DNA of 64,000 nt from Christiangramia aestuarii. Its GTDB lineage: Bacteria; Bacteroidota; Bacteroidia; Flavobacteriales; Flavobacteriaceae. The stretch is from contig NZ_VJVW01000006.1 in the NCBI RefSeq assembly GCF_009735585.1, positions 1 through 64,000 on the forward strand. Reading direction: 5' to 3'. Positions 17,663-25,766 of this stretch are shown here, piece by piece. The notes under the pieces were generated by a model that had not been told where the DNA came from, did not search any database, and saw only the letters and a program-made list of their open reading frames with translations. Numbering within the stretch: position 1 is the stretch's first letter; every line of letters begins with the position of its first letter. The position numbers were made by a program, and so were the translations under genes.

Positions 17663-20128
17663 ATGTATGTAGTAAAAAGAGACGGGAGAAAAGAACCCGT
17701 TATGTTCGACAAAATTACCGCCAGAGTAAAGAAATTATGCTATGGCCTTAATGAACTGGTAGACCCTGTAAAAGTTGCCATGCGCGTGATCGAAGGGCTT
17801 TACGACAATGTAAGCACCAGTGAACTGGACAACCTCGCTGCCGAGATCGCCGCGACCATGACCACCTCACACCCGGATTACGCGAAACTGGCCGCAAGGA
17901 TCTCTGTTTCCAACCTGCATAAAAACACCAAAAAGACCTTCTCTGAGGTAATGACCGACCTTTACGAGTACGTGAACCCGCGTACGGGGGAAAAGGCGCC
18001 GCTGCTTTCAGACGAAGTCTATAAGGTGATAATGGAGAACAGGGAAAAACTAGATTCTACCATCATCTATAACCGGGATTTTGGTTATGATTATTTCGGA
18101 TTTAAAACCCTGGAAAGATCTTACCTGCTTAAACTGAATGGGGAAATCGCTGAAAGACCCCAGCATATGCTTATGCGTGTTTCTATCGGGATACATACAG
18201 ACGATCTGGACGCTGCCATAGAGACCTATGAGCTGATGTCGAAAAAATATTTCACCCACGCGACTCCTACTTTATTCAATTCGGGAACTCCAAAACCGCA
18301 GATGTCTTCCTGTTTTCTTTTAACCATGAAAGACGACAGTATCGAAGGTATCTACGATACCCTGAAACAAACCGCGCAGATCTCACAGTCTGCCGGGGGA
18401 ATAGGACTTTCTATACATAATGTTCGTGCCACGGGGTCTTATATTTCCGGAACCAATGGAACCTCCAACGGCATCGTACCCATGCTTCGTGTCTTTAACG
18501 ATACTGCCAGGTACGTAGACCAGGGTGGAGGAAAACGTAAAGGTTCTTTCGCCATGTACGTGGAGCCATGGCACGCCGATATCTTCGATTTCCTGGACCT
18601 TAAAAAGAACCATGGGAAAGAAGAAATGCGCGCCCGTGACCTTTTCTACGCCATGTGGATGCCAGACCTTTTTATGAAAAGGGTGCAGGCAGATGCCAAA
18701 TGGACCTTAATGTGTCCGCATGAATGTCCCGGCCTGTATGATACTTATGGAGAGGAATTTGAAAAATTATACGAAAAATACGAGGCTGAGGGTAAAGGCC
18801 GAAGATCTATAAAAGCCCGTGAACTTTGGGAAAAGATCATGGAGTCCCAGATCGAAACAGGCACACCTTACATGCTCTATAAAGATGCAGCTAACAGGAA
18901 ATCTAACCAGAAGAACCTTGGGACCATCCGTTCCTCTAACCTTTGTACCGAGATCCTGGAATATACCAGCGAAGATGAGGTGGCGGTTTGTAACCTGGCT
19001 TCCATCGCGCTACCCATGTTCGTAAAAGGAAATGAATTCGACCATAAGGAACTTTTTAAGATCACCAAAAGAGTCACCAGGAACCTTAACAAGGTAATAG
19101 ACCGAAATTTCTACCCGGTGAAGGAGGCCGAAAATTCCAATATGCGTCATCGTCCCGTTGGTCTGGGAGTACAGGGTCTGGCCGATACTTTTATCAAATT
19201 GCGCATGCCTTTTACCTCAGACGAAGCTAAAAAGCTGAACCAGGAGATCTTTGAGACCCTTTATTTCGCCGCCGTTACAGCTTCCATGGAAATGGCCAAA
19301 GAGGAAGGGCCTTATTCCACATTTGAAGGTTCGCCCATAAGCCAAGGAGAATTTCAGTATAATATGTGGGGCATTAAAGATGAAGAACTAAGCGGTAGAT
19401 GGGACTGGGGCAAACTGCGTAAACAGGTAATGAAGAACGGGGTTAGGAACTCCCTCCTGCTAGCCCCAATGCCAACAGCCTCTACCTCCCAGATCCTGGG
19501 TAATAACGAGGCTTTTGAGCCTTATACTTCGAACATTTATACCAGAAGGGTACTATCTGGTGAATTCATCGTGGTGAACAAACACCTGCTGGAAGACCTG
19601 GTTTCCCGTGACCTGTGGAACGACGACGTAAAGAACGCCATTATGCGCAACAACGGCTCGGTCCAGGATATAGATATCATTCCAGATGACCTTAAAGAAC
19701 TTTATAAGACCGTCTGGGAAATGAGCATGAAAGACATTATAGATATGTCCAGACATCGTGGGTATTTTATAGACCAGTCACAATCGCTGAACCTGTTCAT
19801 GGAAAATGCGAATTACAGCAAACTTACTTCCATGCATTTTTACGCCTGGAAAAGCGGATTAAAAACAGGAATGTATTACCTGAGAACAAAATCTGCCGTA
19901 GACGCGATCAAGTTTACTCTTGAAAAAGAAAAGAAAAAAGAACCTACCACAAAAGCATTTGAGGCTCCTGTTAAAGCAGCCGAGACCATGAAGGCTCAGT
20001 CTAAGGTGGTAATAACCCAGCTTTCTCACGAGGAAGAGGAAGGTGCACTTACGCCGGAAGAGCTTAGGGCGATCATCTCCCAATCTAAGGAAGCAGAGGG
20101 CGACGACTGCCTGATGTGCGGTTCTTAA
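17663..20128 (+). CDS. nrdA: class Ia ribonucleotide reductase, large (catalytic) subunit
   Basis: An 821-residue R1 subunit that reduces ribonucleoside diphosphates. An N-terminal ATP-cone ([20 protein letters not shown]) gives dATP control of activity. Active-site motifs are visible: the first redox cysteine in PQMSSCFLL, the N-x-C-x-E motif in SNLCTEI, the second redox cysteine in [12 protein letters not shown], and [15 protein letters not shown]. The C-terminal swinging-arm pair is CLMC in DDCLMCGS, four residues from a typical end. It works with NrdB encoded just upstream; a strong terminator follows. Confidence 0.96.
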   Translation: MYVVKRDGRKEPVMFDKITARVKKLCYGLNELVDPVKVAMRVIEGLYDNVSTSELDNLAAEIAATMTTSHPDYAKLAARISVSNLHKNTKKTFSEVMTDLYEYVNPRTGEKAPLLSDEVYKVIMENREKLDSTIIYNRDFGYDYFGFKTLERSYLLKLNGEIAERPQHMLMRVSIGIHTDDLDAAIETYELMSKKYFTHATPTLFNSGTPKPQMSSCFLLTMKDDSIEGIYDTLKQTAQISQSAGGIGLSIHNVRATGSYISGTNGTSNGIVPMLRVFNDTARYVDQGGGKRKGSFAMYVEPWHADIFDFLDLKKNHGKEEMRARDLFYAMWMPDLFMKRVQADAKWTLMCPHECPGLYDTYGEEFEKLYEKYEAEGKGRRSIKARELWEKIMESQIETGTPYMLYKDAANRKSNQKNLGTIRSSNLCTEILEYTSEDEVAVCNLASIALPMFVKGNEFDHKELFKITKRVTRNLNKVIDRNFYPVKEAENSNMRHRPVGLGVQGLADTFIKLRMPFTSDEAKKLNQEIFETLYFAAVTASMEMAKEEGPYSTFEGSPISQGEFQYNMWGIKDEELSGRWDWGKLRKQVMKNGVRNSLLLAPMPTASTSQILGNNEAFEPYTSNIYTRRVLSGEFIVVNKHLLEDLVSRDLWNDDVKNAIMRNNGSVQDIDIIPDDLKELYKTVWEMSMKDIIDMSRHRGYFIDQSQSLNLFMENANYSKLTSMHFYAWKSGLKTGMYYLRTKSAVDAIKFTLEKEKKKEPTTKAFEAPVKAAETMKAQSKVVITQLSHEEEEGALTPEELRAIISQSKEAEGDDCLMCGS

Positions 20129-20162
20129 AGATTTGGCTAATTCGAATTTGAATTAAGAAAGG

Positions 20163-20187
20163 GGGAAGTAGCGATTACTTCCCTTTT
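20163..20187 (+). terminator. intrinsic terminator after nrdA
   Basis: Stem gggaagt (20163-20169) pairs with acttccc (20177-20183) around a 7-nt loop and is followed by a run of T. Confidence 0.9.
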
Positions 20188-20191
20188 TTAA

Positions 20192-20199
20192 TATTTTTG
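20192..20199 (+). promoter_or_regulatory. -7 box TATTTTTG for dgt
   Basis: An exact TAnnTTTG box directly behind the nrdA terminator and 20 nt before the dgt start. This placement suggests dgt is transcribed separately from nrdBA. No -33 TTTG is seen at the expected distance because that stretch is the terminator stem. Confidence 0.4.
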
Positions 20200-20219
20200 G
20201 GCCTCAACAATGCAATTCT

Positions 20220-21566
20220 ATGAACTGGGAGCAACTCTTATCTCTGAAACGATTTGGAGACAAACATAAAAGACTTAGAAAGGAACAGAATGAAACCCGT
20301 CTTGGTTTTGAAGTAGACTACGACAGGATCATTTTTTCTTCCGCCTTCAGGAGCTTACAGGATAAGACCCAGGTGATCCCGCTTTCCAAAACAGATTTTG
20401 TACATACTAGGCTTACGCATAGCCTGGAAGTTTCGGTGGTGGGAAGATCGCTGGGCAGGCTCGCCGGCCAGAAACTGATCGAAAAACATCCCTATTTAAA
20501 AGATACTTTCGGTTACCAGATGAACGATTTTGGAGCCATTGTAGCCGCTGCGGCGCTTGCTCACGATATTGGCAACCCGCCCTTTGGGCATTCCGGGGAA
20601 AAAGCCATTGGCGAGTATTTCAGTCATGGTAAAGGAAAAAGATTCAAGGAGCAACTGTCTGAAAAGGAATTTCAGGACCTGGTTAAATTCGAAGGTAATG
20701 CCAACGGCTTTAAGATACTCACCGAAAACCGTCCGGGAATTGAAGGTGGTCTGAGATTGTCATATTCTACCCTGGGAGCTTTCACCAAATACCCCAAGGA
20801 ATCACTTCCGCATAAACCATCAAAAAAGATAGAAGACAAGAAATTCGGTTTCTTCCAGAGCGAAAGAGAGATCTTTGAAGAGGTTGCTGAAGAATTGGGA
20901 TTGAAAAAGACCCGCGAAGGCAGGGACATCGGTTACTCAAGGCACCCACTGGCTTTCCTTGTAGAGGCAGCCGACGATATTTGTTATACTATCATAGATT
21001 TTGAGGACGGCATCAACCTGGGGCTTATCGATGAAGATTATGCCCTGGAATATTTGATAAAACTGGTGAAGAATAACATCAACACCGGTAAGTACAACCA
21101 GTTAAAAAGCACGGCAGACCGCCTTGCTTATCTGCGATCCCTGGCCATAAATACGCTTATCACCGAGGCAGCCGAAATTTTCGTGCAGAACGAAGAGGCC
21201 ATTCTTAATGGTGAATTTCACGAATCCCTTTTCGATAAGAGCAGTTATGAGGCGCAGATCAAGGATATCATCAAGATAAGTGTCGAAAAGATCTACCAGA
21301 GCGAAGAGGTGATCAGTAAAGAGATCGCCGGTTACAAAATGCTTTCCTACCTTCTGGATATTTACACCAGGGCTTTCATTCCAGAGAAGGAAGCTGAAGA
21401 TTCTAATTTTACCAAACTGGTCATTAAATCTGTTCCGCAGTTAAAAGCCTTACAGGAAAGTGACTCAGTTTATGAAAAACTGATTGGGATTTGCTCGTTT
21501 ACGGCTTCGCTTACAGACGGGATGACCGTGGCGTCTTTCAAAAGATACAAGGGACAGAGTTTGTAA
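20220..21566 (+). CDS. dgt: deoxyguanosinetriphosphate triphosphohydrolase
   Basis: A 448-residue HD-domain enzyme that splits dGTP (or other dNTPs) to the nucleoside and triphosphate. The metal site reads TRLTHSLEV and LAHDIGNPPFGHSGE (His and HD pair), followed by the family motif FEGNANGFKIL. Its place immediately after nrdBA couples dNTP synthesis and breakdown. It ends base-to-base with the convergent DUF3078 gene, with no space for a terminator between them. Confidence 0.94.
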   Translation: MNWEQLLSLKRFGDKHKRLRKEQNETRLGFEVDYDRIIFSSAFRSLQDKTQVIPLSKTDFVHTRLTHSLEVSVVGRSLGRLAGQKLIEKHPYLKDTFGYQMNDFGAIVAAAALAHDIGNPPFGHSGEKAIGEYFSHGKGKRFKEQLSEKEFQDLVKFEGNANGFKILTENRPGIEGGLRLSYSTLGAFTKYPKESLPHKPSKKIEDKKFGFFQSEREIFEEVAEELGLKKTREGRDIGYSRHPLAFLVEAADDICYTIIDFEDGINLGLIDEDYALEYLIKLVKNNINTGKYNQLKSTADRLAYLRSLAINTLITEAAEIFVQNEEAILNGEFHESLFDKSSYEAQIKDIIKISVEKIYQSEEVISKEIAGYKMLSYLLDIYTRAFIPEKEAEDSNFTKLVIKSVPQLKALQESDSVYEKLIGICSFTASLTDGMTVASFKRYKGQSL

Positions 21567-22559
21567 TTAAAATTCATAGACCACACCAACACCCAGCATT
21601 TGCTTCAACTGGATTCGGGGGCCGGAAGTTTCCAGCTTTCCATCACCGTTGGTGTCTTCCTTGAACTTTACGTCATCATCATAACGTATATGCGAACCTA
21701 CATTAGCTTTCACGAATTCGTTCACCTTCATGTTCACGGTGAGCTGCCAGTCTACATCTATATTTCCGAACTTGTTCAGATAATCTGAGTAGAGACTAAG
21801 CTGGTTATTAAGGTCTATATTGTCATAGACCTCCTTGCTAAAGCCACTGGTGACCAGGAAACCAAATTCTGTTCGCACATTCTCTCCTTCCTTTAAAATG
21901 TTCCCAAGCTCATCTGTAACAGCGGGATCTACCCCGAACATACCCTCATTAGCCAGCCTCTGGTCGAGCACGAAAGTGGACTTAAAGGTAATGGGCGAAA
22001 GATAGACCGTAAGGTCTTCTTCGGGATGGGAATATTCCGTTCCCGCTCCTAAAAATGTATAACCGGGAGCCATGAACCTGGAGATGGCCACCTCGGTATC
22101 GGGATATTTATAACCGTTGGAAAACTGTGAGTTAAAACTGAACTTTCCCGAATAATACCAATTGGAGGTGCTGTCCTGCCGGAAACCAAAAGAAGAATTC
22201 AGCCTCATTTCATCTTCAGTTTTGCGTATCTCCCGACCTTCCTGGGCATTGATCCCATAACGGAGGGATGCCGAATTTTTCCAGACGGTGAGGTCTTTCT
22301 CAAAATTTCGCTGGAAGTTGGCGTAGAATAATGCTGAAACCGAGTTGTTACCACCCGAGTTCCAGTTCACAAAAGCCACCTCGCTAAGATTCACCCCGAA
22401 GGTATTCTTCTCGGTCCAGTAGATCAGCATGGAATCTGTATTAGTGGTATCTGCGGCCTGGTTTGAAGTGGTATCCCTTACTGCAGAGTATTTAAGATCA
22501 GAGGCTAGCGCTTTAAATGATGTAATACAGAGGAGCAGGAGTAGGATTCGGGACTTCAT
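21567..22559 (-). CDS. DUF3078 outer-membrane protein
   Basis: A 330-residue protein with signal peptide MKSRILLLLLCITSFKALA. The family motif LSEVAFVNWNSGGNNSVSAL is clear. The rest is alternating amphipathic strands ending in Phe (VVYEF), typical of an outer-membrane beta-barrel. Function unknown; the family is confined mainly to Bacteroidetes. It follows dxs by 39 bp on the same strand, but a -7 box (TATTTTTG) in that gap suggests its own promoter. Confidence 0.9.
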   Translation of the reverse strand: MKSRILLLLLCITSFKALASDLKYSAVRDTTSNQAADTTNTDSMLIYWTEKNTFGVNLSEVAFVNWNSGGNNSVSALFYANFQRNFEKDLTVWKNSASLRYGINAQEGREIRKTEDEMRLNSSFGFRQDSTSNWYYSGKFSFNSQFSNGYKYPDTEVAISRFMAPGYTFLGAGTEYSHPEEDLTVYLSPITFKSTFVLDQRLANEGMFGVDPAVTDELGNILKEGENVRTEFGFLVTSGFSKEVYDNIDLNNQLSLYSDYLNKFGNIDVDWQLTVNMKVNEFVKANVGSHIRYDDDVKFKEDTNGDGKLETSGPRIQLKQMLGVGVVYEF

Positions 22560-22584
22560 TAATTCAATCAGGTTTTCGGGTTCG

Positions 22585-22592
22585 CAAAAATA
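22585..22592 (-). promoter_or_regulatory. -7 box TATTTTTG for the DUF3078 gene
   Basis: An exact TAnnTTTG match on the minus strand inside the 39-bp gap after dxs, 25 nt before the DUF3078 start codon. Confidence 0.45.
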
Positions 22593-22598
22593 AAAAAA

Positions 22599-24368
22599 TC
22601 ATATCATAGATTCCAGTTTTTGCCTTAATCCTTCAACGTGTATTCCCGAAATTTCTTGTAATTCATGTACACTTCCTTGCTCAATAAATTCATCTGGCAC
22701 CCCCATAAGTTCGATATGCCCCTTATAATCAAGGCTTGCTGCGTATTCCAACACTGCACTCCCAAAACCACCTTTTTTCACGCCATCTTCAATTGTGACA
22801 ATCCTATCAAACTTTTTGAAGACAGATGCGAGTAATTCTTCATCCAGGGGTTTGGCGAATTTCAAGTCATAATGCGCCACCTTTTCGGGTTTCTCCAGTT
22901 GCTGAATGGCCTCTTTGGCATTCCCTGCCATATTTCCGAGGCTTAGAACAGCCAGCTCACTTCCTTCTTTTAAGAGCTCTCCCTTTCCCCAAACTACTTT
23001 TTTAAATGGAAGCTGCCATTCCTTAAGAACTCCCCTTCCCCTGGGATACCTGATAATTAGCGGTGACTCGAGGCCTAACTGGGCAGTATAGAGCATATTC
23101 CTTAATTCAACCTCATTTCGCGGTGCCGCGATCATCAGGTTTGGAATCGCCCTGGCATAAGCAATATCGAAGACCCCGTGATGGGTCGCCCCGTCTTCCC
23201 CAACCAGGCCGGCCCGGTCCAGGCAAAAGATCACCGGAAGATTTTGCAAGGCCACGTCATGTATAAGCTGATCGTAAGCTCTTTGCAGAAATGTGGAATA
23301 AATAGCGCAATAAACTATAAAACCCTGGGTAGCCATACCCGCAGAAAGGGTAACCGCATGCTGCTCAGCAATGCCTACATCAAAAGCCCGTTGCGGGAAA
23401 GCCTTCATCATATATTTTAAGGAACTTCCGGTAGGCATGGCGGGAGTGATCCCTATGATTTTCTCGTTATTTTCTGCCAGCTCCACCAGGCTTAGTCCGA
23501 ACACATCCTGGTATTTTAAAGGCAAGCCATTGGTATCATATTTTAATAATTCGCCCGTTTCCGGTTCGAATTTCCCCGGGGCGTGGTATTTCACCTGGTC
23601 TTCCTCGGCCTTTTTAAGGCCTTTTCCTTTCCTGGTGATCACATGAAGAAACTTTGGGCCTTTGATCTCTTTCATCTTCTTCAGGACCTTTAAAAGGCCT
23701 GGCAGGTCATGCCCGTCTACCGGCCCGAAATACTTGAAATTAAGAGCTTCGATAATGTTATCGCTTGCTGGCTTATAACCTACCCTGGCTTTGGTAAGAT
23801 ATTCCTTCAATGCACCTACACTGGGATCAATCCCAATAGCATTATCATTAAGGATCACCAAGAGATTCGCATTGGTCACCCCAGCATGGTTAAGCCCTTC
23901 AAAAGCCATCCCGCTGGCAATAGAGGCATCACCAATGACGGCGATATGTTGTTTTTCGGTTTCTCCTTTCAGGTTTGAGGCTATGGCCATACCCAAAGCT
24001 GCTGAGATCGAGGTAGAGGAATGTCCCGTCCCGAAGGTGTCATATTCACCTTCAGACCTTTTAGGGAACCCGCTGATACCTCCCAGTTGCCTGTTGGTTT
24101 CAAAAATATCCTTGCGACCGGTAAGTATCTTATGCCCATAAGCCTGGTGGCCCACGTCCCAGACCAAAAGATCTATTGGGGTATTGAAAACATAATGCAG
24201 GGCAATGGTAAGCTCCACTACGCCAAGGCTAGCTCCCAGGTGTCCTTCTTTGGTCGCGACTATGTTAATGATGAATTTGCGCAGTTCCTGAGCCAGTTGC
24301 TCCAGTTCTTCAGCATCCAGCATTCTCAGCTGTGCAGGACTATCGATGTTCTTTAAAATTCCGGCCAT
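22599..24368 (-). CDS. dxs: 1-deoxy-D-xylulose-5-phosphate synthase
   Basis: A 589-residue thiamine-diphosphate enzyme joining pyruvate and glyceraldehyde 3-phosphate in the MEP isoprenoid pathway. The transketolase-type core shows GHLGASLGVVELT, DVGHQAYGHKILTGR, the ThDP motif GDASIASGMAFEGLNHAG with DNAIGIDPSVG, and VGIAEQHAVTLSAG and DRAGLVGEDGATHHG. I chose the start MAGILKNIDSPAQL at 24368: the longer frame to 24479 adds 37 uncharacteristic residues and runs into the divergent tadA. A TAACTTTG box lies just 6 nt upstream. Confidence 0.95.
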   Translation of the reverse strand: MAGILKNIDSPAQLRMLDAEELEQLAQELRKFIINIVATKEGHLGASLGVVELTIALHYVFNTPIDLLVWDVGHQAYGHKILTGRKDIFETNRQLGGISGFPKRSEGEYDTFGTGHSSTSISAALGMAIASNLKGETEKQHIAVIGDASIASGMAFEGLNHAGVTNANLLVILNDNAIGIDPSVGALKEYLTKARVGYKPASDNIIEALNFKYFGPVDGHDLPGLLKVLKKMKEIKGPKFLHVITRKGKGLKKAEEDQVKYHAPGKFEPETGELLKYDTNGLPLKYQDVFGLSLVELAENNEKIIGITPAMPTGSSLKYMMKAFPQRAFDVGIAEQHAVTLSAGMATQGFIVYCAIYSTFLQRAYDQLIHDVALQNLPVIFCLDRAGLVGEDGATHHGVFDIAYARAIPNLMIAAPRNEVELRNMLYTAQLGLESPLIIRYPRGRGVLKEWQLPFKKVVWGKGELLKEGSELAVLSLGNMAGNAKEAIQQLEKPEKVAHYDLKFAKPLDEELLASVFKKFDRIVTIEDGVKKGGFGSAVLEYAASLDYKGHIELMGVPDEFIEQGSVHELQEISGIHVEGLRQKLESMI

Positions 24369-24374
24369 ACCCAA

Positions 24375-24382
24375 CAAAGTTA
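24375..24382 (-). promoter_or_regulatory. -7 box TAACTTTG abutting the dxs start
   Basis: An exact TAnnTTTG match, 6 nt before the chosen ATG (TAACTTTG, TTGGGT, ATG). If active, the dxs mRNA would be leaderless or nearly so. Confidence 0.4.
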
Positions 24383-24462
24383 CATTAAGCAAACTGATTT
24401 CTGAATAAGTCGGTGACCGGGAAACCTCAAAATTTATATCTTTCCGAAAAAATTGCCGGAAA

Positions 24463-24912
24463 ATGCTGTCTCCCTTCAACGACGAATATTTTATGAAAAA
24501 GGCTTTGGAAGAAGCCGAAGCCGCCTATGAAAAAGGAGAGATCCCTGTGGGAGTAGTTGTGGTGATAAACGACAAGATCATCGCCCGGGGGCATAATCTT
24601 ACCGAGACTTTAAATGATGTTACGGCTCATGCCGAAATGCAGGCGATCACCGCGGCCGCAAATTTCCTCGGCGGAAAATACCTTCAGAACTGTACGATGT
24701 ATATAACCCTGGAGCCATGCCAGATGTGTGCCGGGGCACTTTACTGGAGCCAGATTTCAAAAATAGTTTTCGGCGCTTCAGACCCACAAAGAGGATATAG
24801 AAAATTCGGGGTGCAGTTACACCCAAAGACTGAAGTTAAAACAGGAATATTAGAAGAAGAAGCTGGAAATCTCTTAAAGCGCTTCTTCATTGAAAAGCGA
24901 AATCTGAACTAA
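24463..24912 (+). CDS. tadA: tRNA adenosine(34) deaminase
   Basis: A 149-residue zinc deaminase that makes inosine at the wobble position of tRNA-Arg(ACG). The zinc site is H56-A-E58 (AHAEMQAI) and C86/C89 (LEPCQMCAGAL). The family motif FGASDPQRGYRKFG follows, replacing the usual FGA-D-K-G loop. Length is normal. It is divergent from dxs, with 94 bp between the starts. Confidence 0.9.
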   Translation: MLSPFNDEYFMKKALEEAEAAYEKGEIPVGVVVVINDKIIARGHNLTETLNDVTAHAEMQAITAAANFLGGKYLQNCTMYITLEPCQMCAGALYWSQISKIVFGASDPQRGYRKFGVQLHPKTEVKTGILEEEAGNLLKRFFIEKRNLN

Positions 24913-24976
24913 AAAAAGCGAAACCCAGGTTATCTACATGAGGTAAGCTAACCCAACAATTTTAAGGGTTTCGCTT
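24911..24976 (-). terminator. long hairpin terminator of the PUL operon
   Basis: An 11-bp perfect stem, aagcgaaaccc (24916-24926) with gggtttcgctt (24966-24976), encloses 39 nt that can form an inner GGTTA/TAACC stem. Read on the minus strand it ends in seven T. It lies 8 bp after the last PUL gene and also separates it from convergent tadA. Confidence 0.75.
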
Positions 24977-24983
24977 CAATATT

Positions 24984-25766
24984 TTATAGGTCATCAGGCA
25001 GTTCAGTCACCTTGATATAATCTACATAGAACTTATCGGGCAGGGCAGCATCATCGATCTTTGCTCCTCCAAGATTTCCGCCCACGGCCATATTGATAAG
25101 GAAGTAGAAGTCCTTTCTGAATGGATAGTGCTTCTCATCATATTTTTCAGGCGTGAACTTATAAAGCTGGCGGCCATCCACGAAAAACTCGATATAATCC
25201 CTGGTCCATACAGTCTTGTAGGTATGAAAACCTTCTTCGATATTTTCTATTTTGGTCTTTTTGGTATTAATAGTATTACCATGACTGGCCGGGGTATGCA
25301 GAGAAGTAAAGACCTTCCCTGGCTCCCTTCCAATATATTCCAGGATATCAATTTCACCACTGGCAGGCCATCCAACCTCGCTAATATTGGCACCTAACAT
25401 CCATATAGCTGGCCAGAGGCCCTTACCTGTAGCTACTTTTGCTCTAACCTCGATCACTCCATAAGTGAACTCGATATTATCTTTAGAATTGATCTTTCCC
25501 GAATAATATTCACCATCCTTTTTCACAGCGGTGATCACAAGCTTACCATCCTTAACCTCAACATAGTTACGATCGTAAACCTGCTCTTCATTATTTCCCC
25601 AGCCGCAAAGGTTTGGGCAGCCATCTCCTTCTTCATAATTCCAGACTTTCATATCCAGGCTATCCCCATTAAAATCATCTTTAAAAATGACTTCCTGGGA
25701 TTGCACAGAAGTGAAAGTTCCCAGAAGGAAGCTCGCGCTGATGAATAATACCGAAAATGATCTCAT
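24984..25766 (-). CDS. secreted GH16 beta-glucanase (laminarinase-like)
   Basis: A 260-residue protein with signal peptide cleaved near SVQSQ. It is a single GH16 domain with the catalytic signature E138-I-D140-I-L-E143 (SGEIDILEYIG), nucleophile E138 and acid/base E143. Flanking motifs WPAIWMLG and the C-terminal FYVDYIKVTEL are typical of laminarinase-type GH16 enzymes cutting beta-1,3 or mixed-linkage glucan. It shares one base with the GH3 gene upstream and is last in the PUL. There is no lipobox, so it is probably periplasmic or released. Confidence 0.92.
   Translation of the reverse strand: MRSFSVLFISASFLLGTFTSVQSQEVIFKDDFNGDSLDMKVWNYEEGDGCPNLCGWGNNEEQVYDRNYVEVKDGKLVITAVKKDGEYYSGKINSKDNIEFTYGVIEVRAKVATGKGLWPAIWMLGANISEVGWPASGEIDILEYIGREPGKVFTSLHTPASHGNTINTKKTKIENIEEGFHTYKTVWTRDYIEFFVDGRQLYKFTPEKYDEKHYPFRKDFYFLINMAVGGNLGGAKIDDAALPDKFYVDYIKVTELPDDL

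Noticed and set aside
24369-24479. 37-codon N-terminal extension of dxs
   Set aside because: It runs into the divergent tadA start, and the sequence at 24368 (MAGILKNIDSPAQL) is the usual family start.
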